64,000 nucleotides of DNA from an actinobacterium acMicro-4 (GCA_000754445.1 JNSD01000002.1:62001-126000), one strand, 5' to 3'. Counted from the first letter of the stretch, positions 1-9,140 are shown. Notes: generated from the sequence alone by a model not told the origin. A program made the numbers and translations.

Positions 1-4
1 GCGC

Positions 5-10
5 TAGGCT
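5..10 (+). promoter_or_regulatory. putative -10 element of divIVA
   Basis: TAGGCT matches the actinobacterial TANNNT -10 pattern. A transcript starting about 7 bases later would give divIVA a leader of roughly 70 bases. The -35 region lies at or beyond the window edge, so only half of the promoter can be judged. Confidence 0.35.
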
Positions 11-88
11 AGAGGGTGCCGAAGATGAACCTGCGCGACAACCTCTGTGTCGTGCTGGGACCACACGACACTAACGAGGTAGGTTTCC

Positions 89-646
89 ATGGCACTGACT
101 CCCGAAGACATTGTCAATAAGCGCTTTCAGTCCACGAAGTTCCGCGAGGGCTACGACCAGGACGAAGTCGACGATTTCCTGGACGAGGTTGTCGTCGAAA
201 TGCGTCGTCTTGCCTCGGAAAACGAAGGGCTTGTTAAGAAAATCACTGCCAGCGACGCCCGCATCGCAGAATTGCAGCGAAGTGGTGGATCCAGCAGTTC
301 TGTGGGACTCATGCCCCCTGCGGGTGGCGCCGGTGGCGAGGACACCAACAACTTGCTTCAGCTCGCACGCCGCCTGCACGAGGAACACGTGCGCGAAGGT
401 ATTTTGAAGAGAGACGAGCTGATCGCAGAGGGTCACGCTCAGGCGGCTCGCATTGTTGCGGAGGCGGAGGTTGAGCACCGCGGCCACGTTGCGCATCTTG
501 AAACCCAGCGCGCAGCAATTCAAGCTTCTGTGGACCAGTTACGCAACTTTGAGCGCGAGTACCGTGAGAGCTTGACGTCTTTTATCAACAACCAGCTGCG
601 CTCCCTGGAGTCGACTTCAGCCCCAGCCGCACCCCCTCAGGCGTGA
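89..646 (+). CDS. divIVA: DivIVA/Wag31-family polar growth scaffold
   Basis: Cytoplasmic coiled-coil protein that senses curved membrane at poles and septa and organises polar cell-wall growth in actinobacteria. The N-terminus MALTPEDIVNKRF followed by GYDQDEVDDFLDEV is the conserved DivIVA lipid-binding domain (about residues 1-60). A Gly/Ser/Pro linker (about 64-90) separates it from a second coiled coil (about 91-170) and an Ala/Pro tail. At 185 aa it is shorter than many Wag31 proteins. The start is set by ATG with GAGGTAGG at 76-83. It sits 21 bases upstream of an RluA-type synthase; lspA, often found between them, is not there. Confidence 0.93.
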   Translation: MALTPEDIVNKRFQSTKFREGYDQDEVDDFLDEVVVEMRRLASENEGLVKKITASDARIAELQRSGGSSSSVGLMPPAGGAGGEDTNNLLQLARRLHEEHVREGILKRDELIAEGHAQAARIVAEAEVEHRGHVAHLETQRAAIQASVDQLRNFEREYRESLTSFINNQLRSLESTSAPAAPPQA

Positions 647-667
647 CCCCCGGCGCACGGTTGGTTC

Positions 668-1588
668 GTGGCTGAAACCCGGTCGATGGAGGTTCCCTCG
701 GGTCTCAGTGGGGAACGTCTAGACGTCGTCCTCTCCCGGTTGTTTGGGTTTTCTCGAGCTTTTGCCCAAGAGGTAATCGAAGGCGGGGGTGCTCTCCTGG
801 CAGGCAAGCCAGGGGTCAAGAGCGATCGGGTATCCGCTGGGGATCACCTGCACATTACTTTTGACCCCCGGGAACCTCCCCGCATTGAGCCGGTGATTGT
901 CGATTCAATGACAATTGTCTATGACGACGACGATGTCGTTGTCGTCGATAAGCCGCCTGGTCTCGCTGCTCATCCGGCGCCCAGCTGGGATGGACCCAGT
1001 GTTCTCGGCGCTCTCGCTGGCGCTGGGTATCGCATCTCGACCTCGGGCCCTCCTGAGCGGCAGGGCATCGTGCACCGACTGGATGTCGGCACCTCAGGCC
1101 TGATGGCAGTGGCGAAGAGTGAAGTGGCCTACAGCGTGCTCAAGCGAGCATTCAAGGCTCGCGAAGTGGAGAAAATTTACCATGCCCTTGTTCAGGGCCA
1201 CCCGGACCCCAGTACCGGCACGATTGACGCTCCTATTGGCCGGCACCCCAGTTCGTCCTGGAGATTCGCGGTTGTCGCTGGGGGGCGAGATTCCATCACG
1301 CATTACGAAACGCTGGAAGCGTTCCCCGCCGCTTCGCTGATGAGCGTCAGCTTGGAGACGGGGCGCACCCACCAGATACGCGTGCACATGGCAGCGCACC
1401 GTCACCCGATTGTGGGCGACACGCTCTATGGCGCTGACCCCGTGCTCGCGCAGCGACTAGGCCTCGAGCGCCAGTGGCTCCACGCCATGGAACTCTCGTT
1501 TGTTCATCCGGTGAGCCACAAGCAGATCACCGTGCGCAGCACGTACCCTGATGACCTGCAGAGGGCGCTTGATCGGCTCCGAGGCTAA
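668..1588 (+). CDS. RluA/RluD-family 23S rRNA pseudouridine synthase
   Basis: Isomerises specific uridines of rRNA (or tRNA) to pseudouridine. Visible are an N-terminal S4 RNA-binding domain (about residues 13-65, [13 protein letters not shown]) and the catalytic domain with the family signature HRLDVGTSG, the catalytic Asp being residue 139. The ending RVRELDRL-like helix and the 306-aa length fit RluD. GTG at 668 is chosen; an in-frame ATG at 686 is the alternative and would still keep the S4 domain. It probably belongs to the divIVA transcript. The exact target uridine cannot be told from sequence alone. Confidence 0.9.
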   Translation: MAETRSMEVPSGLSGERLDVVLSRLFGFSRAFAQEVIEGGGALLAGKPGVKSDRVSAGDHLHITFDPREPPRIEPVIVDSMTIVYDDDDVVVVDKPPGLAAHPAPSWDGPSVLGALAGAGYRISTSGPPERQGIVHRLDVGTSGLMAVAKSEVAYSVLKRAFKAREVEKIYHALVQGHPDPSTGTIDAPIGRHPSSSWRFAVVAGGRDSITHYETLEAFPAASLMSVSLETGRTHQIRVHMAAHRHPIVGDTLYGADPVLAQRLGLERQWLHAMELSFVHPVSHKQITVRSTYPDDLQRALDRLRG

Positions 1589-1628
1589 CGCGCCGGGACT
1601 GCCGGCGAGGGCCGGCCCCAGCGAGGTT

Positions 1629-1634
1629 TACGCT
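1629..1634 (+). promoter_or_regulatory. putative -10 element of dnaE
   Basis: TACGCT fits TANNNT and lies about 30 bases upstream of the dnaE start, leaving room for the strong Shine-Dalgarno sequence GAGGAGG at 1652-1658. No convincing -35 is seen. Confidence 0.35.
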
Positions 1635-1663
1635 AGAGGTTCAGGGTCTACGAGGAGGTGTTG

Positions 1664-4600
1664 GTGAGTTCCGCTGGTGACTCTTTTGCACATCTCCACG
1701 TTCACACTGAGTACTCGATGCTCGATGGTGCCGCAAAGATTTCAGCCCTCATCGACGAGGTTGCCCGCCTAGAAATGCCGGGCGTCGCCATCACCGACCA
1801 CGGGGTCATGTTTGGGGCTTATGAATTTTGGTGCCAAGCCACAGCATCAGGGGTCAACCCCATTATTGGCATTGAGGCATATCTCACCCCCGGCACGCAT
1901 CGTGGCGACAAAACCCGAGTGCAGTGGGGTGGCGGCGGGGAAGACGACGTCTCGGGGGGTGGCAGTTACACCCACATCACCTTGCTCTCGGAGACTACGC
2001 AAGGAATGCACAACCTTTTCCGGATGTCCTCGCTAGCGTCTCTCGAGGGGTATTACTTCAAACCCCGCATGGACCGAGATCTCCTCCAGCGCTACAGCGC
2101 TGGAGTGATTGCGACGACGGGCTGTCCCAGTGGTGAAGTTCAGACCAGACTACGCCTTGGCCACTACGACGAGGCGGTGCGGGCGGCAGCCGAGTTCCGT
2201 GACATTTTCGGAGCGGATAACTACTTCGTCGAGATCATGGACCACGGGCTTGGCCTCGAGAAGCGGGTCATTGGGGATTTGCTGAAGCTGGCCAAAGACC
2301 TGGGACTGCCTTTGGTGGCCACCAATGATCTGCACTACACAACTGCAGCTGATGCTGACGCTCACGCCGCTCTGCTGTGTGTGCAGTCCGGCTCGACCCT
2401 GGATGATCCCAAGCGCTTCAAATTTGATTCTGACGAGTTCTATCTCAAAACACCCGCGCAGATGCGCCAACTCTTCGCAGAGTTCCCCGAGGCCAGCGAC
2501 AACACGTTACTGATTGCCCAGCGGGCATCGGTGAGTTTTGATGAGAGCGCCAACTACATGCCTCGCTTCCCCGTGCCAGAGGGCGAGACGGAGGCAAGTT
2601 TCTTTGAGAAAGAAGTGCACCGTGGTCTCGCTGTCCGCTACCCCCACGGTATTCCCGAGCGGGTCACAGCACAGGCTGATTACGAAATCGGTGTGATTAT
2701 CCAAATGGGGTTTGCCAGCTACTTCCTGGTGGTGGCTGATTTTATTAACTGGGCCAAAAACAACGGCATTCGAGTGGGCCCCGGGCGGGGGTCGGGTGCC
2801 GGATCGATGGCGGCTTTTGCCATGCGCATCACGGAGCTTGACCCGCTCGAACACGGTCTAATTTTTGAGCGATTCTTGAATCCCGAACGTGTTTCGATGC
2901 CCGACTTTGACGTTGACTTCGACGAGCGTCGCCGCGGTGAGGTGATTCGCTATGTGACCGAGAAATACGGCGATGAGCGGGTTGCTCAAATCGTGACCTT
3001 TGGCACCATCAAGGCTAAACAGGCCCTCAAGGATGCCGCACGCGTTTTGGGTTACCCCTACGGAATGGGTGAGAAGCTCACCAAATTGATGCCCCCTGGC
3101 GTTATGGGCAAGGAAATGGTTCTCGCCGGCATCACCGACAAGACCCACGAGCGTTACAAGGAAGCGGCGGACTTCCGGGCTGTTCTAGATAGTGATCGGG
3201 ACGCACAGATCGTTTTTGATCGGGCCCAGGGTCTAGAGAACCTCAAACGACAGTGGGGCGTTCACGCCGCCGGTGTGATTATGTCGAGTGAGCCACTGAT
3301 CGACATTGTGCCCATCATGAAGCGCGAGCAAGACGGCCAAATCGTCACCCAATTTGATTTCCCCGCGGCCGAGGCTCTAGGTCTCGTCAAGATGGACTTC
3401 CTGTCGCTTCGAAACCTCACCATCATTGATGACGCGTTGGACAATATTGAAGCCAACAGAGGCGAGCGACCCGTCCTGGAGGAACTGACCCTCGATGACC
3501 CGGAGGCATACAGGCTGTTGGCCAGGGGCGACACGCTTGGGGTATTTCAACTTGATGGTGGACCAATGCGCAGCCTTCTGCGGTTGCTCAAGCCCGACAG
3601 CTTTGAGGACATTTCGGCGGTCTTGGCCCTGTATCGCCCGGGGCCCATGGGCGCCGACTCACACACCAACTACGCTCTGCGCAAAAACGGCGCTCAGCGG
3701 ATCACCCCGCTCCACCCGGAATTAGCTGACGCTCTCGAACAGGTCCTCGGGACCACCTATGGCCTAATTGTTTATCAAGAGCAGGTCATGGAGATCGCCC
3801 AGAAACTCGCTGGATACACGCTCGCTCAAGCCGACTTGCTCAGGCGCGCGATGGGCAAGAAGAAGAAGGAAGAACTCGACGTTCAGTTTGAGGCGTTCCG
3901 GGCTGGAATGAACGGAAACGGTTTTTCTGATGACGCCGTGAGCACCCTGTGGGAAGTGTTGGTTCCCTTCTCTGACTATGCCTTCAACAAGGCCCACTCG
4001 GCCGCCTACGGGATGATTTCGTACTGGACCGCCTTCCTGAAGGCCCACTACCCAGCCGAATACATGGCGGCACTACTGACGAGTGTCAGCGATCAGAAAG
4101 ACAAATCTGCCATCTACCTCAATGAGTGCCGGCGCATGGGCATTAATGTCCTGCCACCAGATGTCAATGAGTCCTTTGCCACATTTGCTGCTGTGGGGGA
4201 GGACATCAGGTTTGGCCTGGCCGCCATTCGCAATGTTGGTGTTGGTGTGGTGGACGCGATTCGTAGTGCACGCGAGTCCCAGGGTGCATTTGTAGGTTTC
4301 CATGATTTCGTCAAAAAGGTTCCCTCGACAGTGCTCAACAAACGCACCGTCGAATCTCTGGTCAAGGCTGGCGCCTTTGACCAACTTGGTGACACCAGGC
4401 GAGCCCTGTTTGAGATTCACGAGTCCGTTGTCGAGGGGGCGATTCGCAGCAAGAAGGCCGAAGAGCACGGTGACGTCGGTTTTGACTTCGACAGGCTGCT
4501 TGACGACGCCGGCGAACCGAGCACCCAGAGGGTGCCTGAGCGCCCCGAGTGGCCCAGGAAGGAGCTCCTCGGCTTAGAGCGCGAAATGCTCGGGCTCTAT

Positions 4601-4993
4601 GTCTCTGATCACCCACTGGCTGGGCTGGAAATCCCCTTAGCTCGGGAGGCCGACCTATCCATCGCGGAACTCTTGTCTTCTGATAAAGACGATGGTGAGG
4701 TGCTCACCATCTCGGGGCTGATCACCGGCGTGAATCATCGAGTGGCCCGGTCCAACGGCAACCCTTACGCGCAAGTCACCATCGAAGATTTCGGGGGTGA
4801 AATCTCCGTCATGTTTTTGGGAAAGACCTACCTGAACTACCAGTCAGAACTGGTGAGCGACAGCGTGGTGGCGTTGCGCGGTCGAGTTTCCAAGCGCGAT
4901 GAAGGTATTGGCTTGCACGCGGTCGAGTTGATTCCACTCTCCATGAGCGTGGATTCCCCCGACGGTGCTGAGAGCGCTGGATCAGGCTCTTGA
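1664..4993 (+). CDS. dnaE: DNA polymerase III alpha subunit, apparently frameshifted near its 3' end
   Basis: Replicative C-family polymerase. Domains in order: N-terminal PHP domain (HLHVHTEYSMLDG near residue 9), palm with GRGSGAG (near 375) and the catalytic PDFDVDF (about 413-419), fingers, helix-hairpin-helix, and a C-terminal OB fold (about 1010-1085). GTG at 1664 is preferred because GAGGAGG lies five bases upstream; GTG 1658 overlaps that site. The frame stops at 4993 (1,109 aa), but the reading frame one base later continues without a stop from 4947 to 5141 and encodes a typical DnaE C-terminal segment. A C5 run at 4956-4960 is the likely slip point. Restoring the frame gives about 1,158 aa, the usual family length. 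Confidence 0.93.
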   Translation: MSSAGDSFAHLHVHTEYSMLDGAAKISALIDEVARLEMPGVAITDHGVMFGAYEFWCQATASGVNPIIGIEAYLTPGTHRGDKTRVQWGGGGEDDVSGGGSYTHITLLSETTQGMHNLFRMSSLASLEGYYFKPRMDRDLLQRYSAGVIATTGCPSGEVQTRLRLGHYDEAVRAAAEFRDIFGADNYFVEIMDHGLGLEKRVIGDLLKLAKDLGLPLVATNDLHYTTAADADAHAALLCVQSGSTLDDPKRFKFDSDEFYLKTPAQMRQLFAEFPEASDNTLLIAQRASVSFDESANYMPRFPVPEGETEASFFEKEVHRGLAVRYPHGIPERVTAQADYEIGVIIQMGFASYFLVVADFINWAKNNGIRVGPGRGSGAGSMAAFAMRITELDPLEHGLIFERFLNPERVSMPDFDVDFDERRRGEVIRYVTEKYGDERVAQIVTFGTIKAKQALKDAARVLGYPYGMGEKLTKLMPPGVMGKEMVLAGITDKTHERYKEAADFRAVLDSDRDAQIVFDRAQGLENLKRQWGVHAAGVIMSSEPLIDIVPIMKREQDGQIVTQFDFPAAEALGLVKMDFLSLRNLTIIDDALDNIEANRGERPVLEELTLDDPEAYRLLARGDTLGVFQLDGGPMRSLLRLLKPDSFEDISAVLALYRPGPMGADSHTNYALRKNGAQRITPLHPELADALEQVLGTTYGLIVYQEQVMEIAQKLAGYTLAQADLLRRAMGKKKKEELDVQFEAFRAGMNGNGFSDDAVSTLWEVLVPFSDYAFNKAHSAAYGMISYWTAFLKAHYPAEYMAALLTSVSDQKDKSAIYLNECRRMGINVLPPDVNESFATFAAVGEDIRFGLAAIRNVGVGVVDAIRSARESQGAFVGFHDFVKKVPSTVLNKRTVESLVKAGAFDQLGDTRRALFEIHESVVEGAIRSKKAEEHGDVGFDFDRLLDDAGEPSTQRVPERPEWPRKELLGLEREMLGLYVSDHPLAGLEIPLAREADLSIAELLSSDKDDGEVLTISGLITGVNHRVARSNGNPYAQVTIEDFGGEISVMFLGKTYLNYQSELVSDSVVALRGRVSKRDEGIGLHAVELIPLSMSVDSPDGAESAGSGS

Positions 4994-5141
4994 GCGCCAT
5001 GAGGGCCAGGCGGTCGTGAGGCTCCGCCTGGTCAACTCCGGGGTGGAACGCGTCTTTGAACTGCCACGCAAGGTCACCGTGAGCCTGGACCTCATTGGCG
5101 AGATCAAAAGCTTGCTGGGCTCTGCATGCCTGGGTGCCTAG
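4962..5141 (+). pseudogene. dnaE: out-of-frame C-terminal segment of dnaE
   Basis: Fifty-nine codons in the +1 frame relative to dnaE, ending in TAG at 5139-5141. They read as the DnaE tau-binding/C-terminal domain: ALDQALERHEGQAVVRLRLV, then ERVFELPRKVTVS and finally GEIKSLLGSACLGA, matching the usual actinobacterial DnaE ending of the LKxLLGPxCLG type. There is no start codon or ribosome site of its own, so it is read as part of dnaE. If one C of the run at 4956-4960 is removed, the two parts join as SPTVLRALDQ. It could be a true mutation, a consensus error, or a translational +1 shift. Confidence 0.8.
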
Positions 5142-5150
5142 ACACACCCT

Positions 5151-5651
5151 CTAGCCCAGCGAAGTGGTCCCGCGGTAGTCCTTGCCCTGGTAGACCAGAG
5201 CGTCACCACCTGGGCCGACGTTGCCACCGAGAATGCGCACAGCGACACTCGCACTGAATTCGACCTCCATGACGGCGACAATCTTGGCGTGTAACCAGGC
5301 TGAAACTCCGGTGAGGAGTGGGAGACCGTCGGGTCCAGGCGACCAGTGGTCACCGGCAAAACGCTCGCTTGCCTCGCCCGCCATTTTTTGGGCAAGGTCG
5401 AGGTTGTCGGTGCTGAGCATATGAATGATGACCGACTGGTCAACTTTCATGGATGACCAGGAACTGGCGGTCTGCGACATGTTAAACGTGGCCAATGGCG
5501 GAGCTGCTGAAAGCGAAGCCAATGAGGTGGCAGTGAAACCGGTGGGGGAGCCGTCCTTCTTGAGGGCGGTCACTACGGAGATTCCTGCGCCGTGACGACG
5601 GAAAGCTTCCAGGAAGATTTGGGAGGGAGAGAGTTCGCTGTAGTCAGTCAT
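5151..5651 (-). CDS. flavin reductase-like (FMN-binding split barrel) protein
   Basis: Probably an NAD(P)H:flavin oxidoreductase of the HpaC/flavin-reductase-like family, a soluble split-barrel FMN protein. The family pattern is seen as GISVVTALKKDGSPTGFTATSLASLS followed by PPLATFNMSQTAS, the flavin-binding core, with a C-terminal GKDYRGTTSLG end. Length 166 aa is normal. The ATG at 5651 is chosen because upstream codons run into the hisD promoter region and a TACGCT -10 lies seven bases away, implying a leaderless start. It is divergent from hisD and converges on dnaE. Its partner monooxygenase, if any, is not in the window. Confidence 0.8.
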   Translation of the reverse strand: MTDYSELSPSQIFLEAFRRHGAGISVVTALKKDGSPTGFTATSLASLSAAPPLATFNMSQTASSWSSMKVDQSVIIHMLSTDNLDLAQKMAGEASERFAGDHWSPGPDGLPLLTGVSAWLHAKIVAVMEVEFSASVAVRILGGNVGPGGDALVYQGKDYRGTTSLG

Positions 5652-5658
5652 TTCATCT

Positions 5659-5664
5659 AGCGTA
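5659..5664 (-). promoter_or_regulatory. -10 element for a leaderless flavin reductase mRNA
   Basis: On the minus strand the hexamer reads TACGCT and ends seven bases before the ATG at 5651, the spacing expected when transcription starts on the start codon. There is no purine-rich ribosome site in between. Confidence 0.5.
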
Positions 5665-5702
5665 ACGCCAGAGCGACAGGGTGTATTCCCGAACCCTCCG
5701 AC

Positions 5703-5708
5703 TACTAT
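5703..5708 (+). promoter_or_regulatory. -10 element for a leaderless hisD mRNA
   Basis: TACTAT ends nine bases before the hisD ATG at 5718, with no Shine-Dalgarno sequence between. It is back-to-back with the flavin reductase promoter about 40 bases away. Confidence 0.5.
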
Positions 5709-5717
5709 GTAATCGCC

Positions 5718-7031
5718 ATGATTCGCATATCTGACCTTCGCGGGATGAGCATCACCCCCGAGAGCGCACCGGGGTTTGTGCCGCGGCTTGTTATCGAGGG
5801 CGAAGACCTTGTTGCTGTGGTCACTGGGCTCATGGCGGAGGTCACCGGCGGCGGTGTCACGGCGCTGGAGAGCCAAGCGCAACGTTTTGACCAGGTCAGC
5901 GGGCACTCGATAGTGGTCAGCCAGGACTACCTCTCCCAGAGCCTGCGCGAGCTCGACAGGGAGCTTCGTGAGGCCATGGATGAGGCCATTCGACGTGTTA
6001 GGGCTGCTTCCGAAGATAGCGTTCCTGCTTCCTCACAGACCGTTTTTCACACCGGCGGGAGCGTGCGTACCAGGTGGGTTCCGGTAGCGCGAGCAGGTGT
6101 CTATGTGCCGGGTGGTAAAGCTGTCTATCCCTCGAGCGTAATCATGAACGTTGTTGCCGCTCAGGCCGCTGGCGTGCGAGAGATTGTGATGGCATCGCCA
6201 GCTCAAGCGGACTGTGGCGGTGAGATTCACCCGACCATAGCCGCGGCAGCTGCACTACTGGGGGTGACCGAGGTCTATGCCATGGGGGGAGCGGGGGCAA
6301 TTGCCGCGTTAGCTCATGGAGTTGTAGAGATTGGCTTGCGGCCGGTCTCGGTGATTACTGGACCCGGCAATCGCTATGTCGCCACGGCAAAACGACTCGT
6401 CCACGGTGTTGTCGGCATCGATTCTGAGGCTGGCCCGACGGAGATCGGCATCATCGCCGATGAGACCGCGCACCCAGAGTTCGTCGCCGCGGACCTTATA
6501 TCCCAAGCGGAGCACGATGAACTGGCATCAGCCATACTCATCACGACATCTATGGAGCTTGCCGAGCGCGTGACAAAAGCTCTGACTCGCCGGGCTCAGT
6601 CAACCCACCATGCCGCTCGGGTTCGCGCCGCGCTCCAGGGCGAGCAATCCGCTATTTTTGTGGTGGATTCGATGGATCAGGCCGTGATGTTGTCCAACGC
6701 GGTAGCGCCGGAACACCTTGAGGTGATGGTGGAGAACCCCGAGGATATTCTCGATGATGTGACCGATGCTGGAGCCATTTTTCTCGGCGACTACACACCG
6801 GTTAGTGCGGGAGATTATCTCGCCGGCTCGAATCACGTATTGCCCACGGGGGGAGCGGCGCGCTTTAGTTCAGGGCTATCCCCAGCCACGTTCCTGCGGA
6901 GTCAGCAGATTATTGACTACGGCAAGGGTGCCCTTGGCCATATTGCCGAGAAAATTGTCACCTTTGCGCGAGCGGAGAACCTTCCTGCCCATGGTGATGC
7001 TGTGACTGTGCGCACGGAAGAAGGCCTCTGA
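5718..7031 (+). CDS. hisD: histidinol dehydrogenase
   Basis: Zinc-dependent, NAD-linked enzyme for the last two steps of histidine synthesis (L-histidinol to L-histidine). Family blocks are complete: VYVPGGKAVYPSSVIMN, GPGNRYVATAKR (about 215-226), SQAEHDELAS with the predicted zinc ligands Gln263 and His266, GDYLAGSNHVLPTGG with Asp366 and His373 region, and a C-terminal PAHGDAV with His425. 437 aa is the standard length. No other his genes are adjacent; the neighbour downstream is nrdR, 30 bases away, with its own likely promoter. Confidence 0.96.
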   Translation: MIRISDLRGMSITPESAPGFVPRLVIEGEDLVAVVTGLMAEVTGGGVTALESQAQRFDQVSGHSIVVSQDYLSQSLRELDRELREAMDEAIRRVRAASEDSVPASSQTVFHTGGSVRTRWVPVARAGVYVPGGKAVYPSSVIMNVVAAQAAGVREIVMASPAQADCGGEIHPTIAAAAALLGVTEVYAMGGAGAIAALAHGVVEIGLRPVSVITGPGNRYVATAKRLVHGVVGIDSEAGPTEIGIIADETAHPEFVAADLISQAEHDELASAILITTSMELAERVTKALTRRAQSTHHAARVRAALQGEQSAIFVVDSMDQAVMLSNAVAPEHLEVMVENPEDILDDVTDAGAIFLGDYTPVSAGDYLAGSNHVLPTGGAARFSSGLSPATFLRSQQIIDYGKGALGHIAEKIVTFARAENLPAHGDAVTVRTEEGL

Positions 7032-7046
7032 TTAGCCCGTTGTCTA

Positions 7047-7052
7047 TAGGCT
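7047..7052 (+). promoter_or_regulatory. putative -10 element of nrdR
   Basis: TAGGCT ends nine bases before the nrdR ATG at 7062 with no clear ribosome site between, again suggesting a leaderless transcript. Confidence 0.45.
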
Positions 7053-7061
7053 TAGGCCACC

Positions 7062-7526
7062 ATGTATTGCCCTTTTTGTCGGCATCCCGATAGTCGTGTC
7101 ATCGACTCGAGAACGAGCGATGACGGCCTGTCTATTCGTAGACGTCGCCAATGTCCAGAGTGTGGACGGCGGTTCTCGACACTCGAGACAGCGAGCTTGA
7201 GCGTCATCAAGCGCAGCGGGGTAACCGAGCCTTTCTCCCGAGAGAAGATTGCCGCCGGAGTGAAGAAGGCGTGTCAAGGGCGACCGGTAACAGACCAGGA
7301 TTTGGCGCAGTTGGCGCAAAGGGTCGAGGAAACAATTCGCCAAACGGGCGCGTCTCAGGTAGACGCGAATGACATTGGACTATCCATTCTGGAACCACTG
7401 CGAGAACTCGATGAAGTGGCCTATCTCAGATTTGCCTCGGTGTATCAAGCCTTTGACTCACTCGAAGACTTTGAGACTGCAATTGGTGCCCTGCGAGCCA
7501 GTGCTCCCGCGGAGGACGAGGCTTGA
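7062..7526 (+). CDS. nrdR: transcriptional repressor NrdR
   Basis: Zinc-ribbon/ATP-cone repressor of ribonucleotide reductase genes, sensing ATP/dATP. The zinc ribbon has Cys3, Cys6, Cys31 and Cys34 (CPFC and CPEC) with [15 protein letters not shown]; the ATP-cone domain spans about residues 49-139 ([16 protein letters not shown] onward). 154 aa is the family norm. Its stop overlaps the TTG start of pyrD by four bases, so the two are translationally coupled. Confidence 0.96.
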   Translation: MYCPFCRHPDSRVIDSRTSDDGLSIRRRRQCPECGRRFSTLETASLSVIKRSGVTEPFSREKIAAGVKKACQGRPVTDQDLAQLAQRVEETIRQTGASQVDANDIGLSILEPLRELDEVAYLRFASVYQAFDSLEDFETAIGALRASAPAEDEA

Positions 7527-8557
7527 TTTACGAGGCTCTGTTTCTGATCCTCAAGCGGCTGGATCCTGAGTTCACCCACGAGTGGGGGATGCGCGTCATT
7601 GCTCTGGCCGGTAAGTGGCCACTGCGCTCTGTACTTCGCCGAAAGACGGCCCCCAGTCCCTCGCAGCGGGTGAGCGCACTCGGGTTGTCGTTTGGTTCAC
7701 CTCTCGGACTTGCCGCTGGGTTCGACAAGAATGCCAGAGCTGTTCGGGGCATGTTCGCTCTGGGGTTTGACCACGTAGAAGTGGGCACAATCACTGCGTT
7801 GCCCCAACCGGGAAACCCCAAGCCCAGGTTGTTTCGACTTCCCGATGACCAGGCTCTGATTAACCGGATGGGCTTCAACAATGATGGCGCGAGAGTGGTC
7901 GCAGCCAGGCTTCGCGCGCTTCGTGCCAAGGGTGGCACGCTACCCATCATCGGTGTCAACATCGGAAAGAGCCGAGCAACGGCGATTACCCATGCCACCG
8001 CAGACTACGTAACCAGTGCGACGCTATTGGCCCCCGTTGCCGACTATCTCGTCGTCAACGTGAGTTCTCCCAACACTCCGGGGTTGCGTGGACTCCAGGA
8101 CGAAAAGGCACTCACCCCGCTGCTGAGCGCGGTCAAGGCCGCAGCGGGCACCACTCCTGTCCTGGTCAAGATTGCCCCAGATTTGGAGGCTAAGGAGATT
8201 ACGTCAGTGTGCAGGCTCGTCATGAAGCTCGATCTTGCCGGCATTGTCGCAACAAACACCACTACTTCGCGAGAGGGTTTGATCGCCTCGCCCCAGGATG
8301 TCGCGAGGCTTGGTGAGGGCGGTCTCTCGGGAGCCCCCCTGCGAGGGCGATCCAGGGAAGTGTTGGATTTGGTGCGCCAGATTCTTCCCCGGGAGGTCTG
8401 TGTCATCTCGGTCGGAGGAATCTTTGACGGAGCGGATGTAGCGGAGCGAATCGACGCCGGGGCCACACTGGTTCAGGCCTACACCGGCTTTGTGTACCGG
8501 GGACCGCTGTTTGCCGCGAAGGTCACGGAGGAATTGCAGGCTGCTACTACGGCCTAG
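7523..8557 (+). CDS. pyrD: class 2 dihydroorotate dehydrogenase (quinone)
   Basis: Membrane-associated FMN enzyme of pyrimidine synthesis that oxidises dihydroorotate and passes electrons to quinone. The N-terminal helices typical of class 2 ([20 protein letters not shown]) are followed by the barrel: [39 protein letters not shown] with the catalytic Ser near 181, VKIAPDL, and [11 protein letters not shown]. The start is TTG at 7523 inside the nrdR stop (TTGA overlap); family length of 344 aa supports it. The stop codon interlocks with that of the convergent DUF3043 gene in the CTAG at 8554-8557. Confidence 0.95.
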   Translation: MIYEALFLILKRLDPEFTHEWGMRVIALAGKWPLRSVLRRKTAPSPSQRVSALGLSFGSPLGLAAGFDKNARAVRGMFALGFDHVEVGTITALPQPGNPKPRLFRLPDDQALINRMGFNNDGARVVAARLRALRAKGGTLPIIGVNIGKSRATAITHATADYVTSATLLAPVADYLVVNVSSPNTPGLRGLQDEKALTPLLSAVKAAAGTTPVLVKIAPDLEAKEITSVCRLVMKLDLAGIVATNTTTSREGLIASPQDVARLGEGGLSGAPLRGRSREVLDLVRQILPREVCVISVGGIFDGADVAERIDAGATLVQAYTGFVYRGPLFAAKVTEELQAATTA

Positions 8558-9096
8558 CTCGGCTTTTCGCCGCGCTTAACCTGGGGCTTCGGCAGACGTA
8601 GACCCCTCATTTGCAGTGCCCGCATGGCTGAGTACCACCGGACACCGTTTTCGACATTGTCGACACCGTACTTCTCGCGCAGGCCCTTGCGAACCCGGTT
8701 GCCGACCCAGATGGAGTCGAGCACAGTCAAGAGGAAGAAGCCCCACAGAACCGAAATCGCGATGAACTGGGCCTCGAGCGAGGGGAGGAACGTCGCAATG
8801 ATGACGGCGAACATGACCGGAATCAGAAACTCACCAAAGTTCCATCGGGCATCCACGTAATCTCTCGACCATTTGCGCTGGGGACCCTTGTCCCGCTGAG
8901 GGAGAAAACGTTCCTCGCCATTGGCCATGCCCAGGCGAGCCTTTTCTCGGCTCGCCGCCAGTTTGGCCCGGGCCTCTTTCCGATTGTTTGTGACCAGAGG
9001 CCTCTTGTGCTCAGCCTCACGGTCTCTCCGCCTCGGTGTCGGCCGGCCTTTACCGGCGCCGGTCTCAGGGGAGTCGTCGTCGTGGGTCTGGGCCAC
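8554..9096 (-). CDS. DUF3043 family membrane protein
   Basis: Conserved actinobacterial protein of unknown role, commonly placed near the cytochrome oxidase cluster. The first 75 residues are very basic and hydrophilic (KGRPTPRRRDREAEHKRP). Two membrane segments follow at roughly residues 90-130 (FLIPVMFAVIIATFLPSL and FIAISVLWGFFLLTVLDSI), then a basic tail ending VKRGEKPS. The start is GTG with a GAGGTG site about six bases upstream; the ending LRLPKPQVKRG is typical of the family. No catalytic motif is visible. Confidence 0.8.
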   Translation of the reverse strand: MAQTHDDDSPETGAGKGRPTPRRRDREAEHKRPLVTNNRKEARAKLAASREKARLGMANGEERFLPQRDKGPQRKWSRDYVDARWNFGEFLIPVMFAVIIATFLPSLEAQFIAISVLWGFFLLTVLDSIWVGNRVRKGLREKYGVDNVENGVRWYSAMRALQMRGLRLPKPQVKRGEKPS

Positions 9097-9127
9097 AGGT
9101 CACCTCTATCTCGTGGGGAAGCTCCCC

Positions 9128-9135
9128 TAAGATTA
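9128..9135. promoter_or_regulatory. overlapping divergent -10 hexamers
   Basis: On the plus strand TAAGAT (9128-9133) ends seven bases before the M20 peptidase ATG. On the minus strand TAATCT (9135-9130) lies about 34 bases upstream of the DUF3043 GTG. The hexamers share four base pairs, so the two promoters should exclude each other. Confidence 0.45.
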
Positions 9136-9140
9136 CCCGC

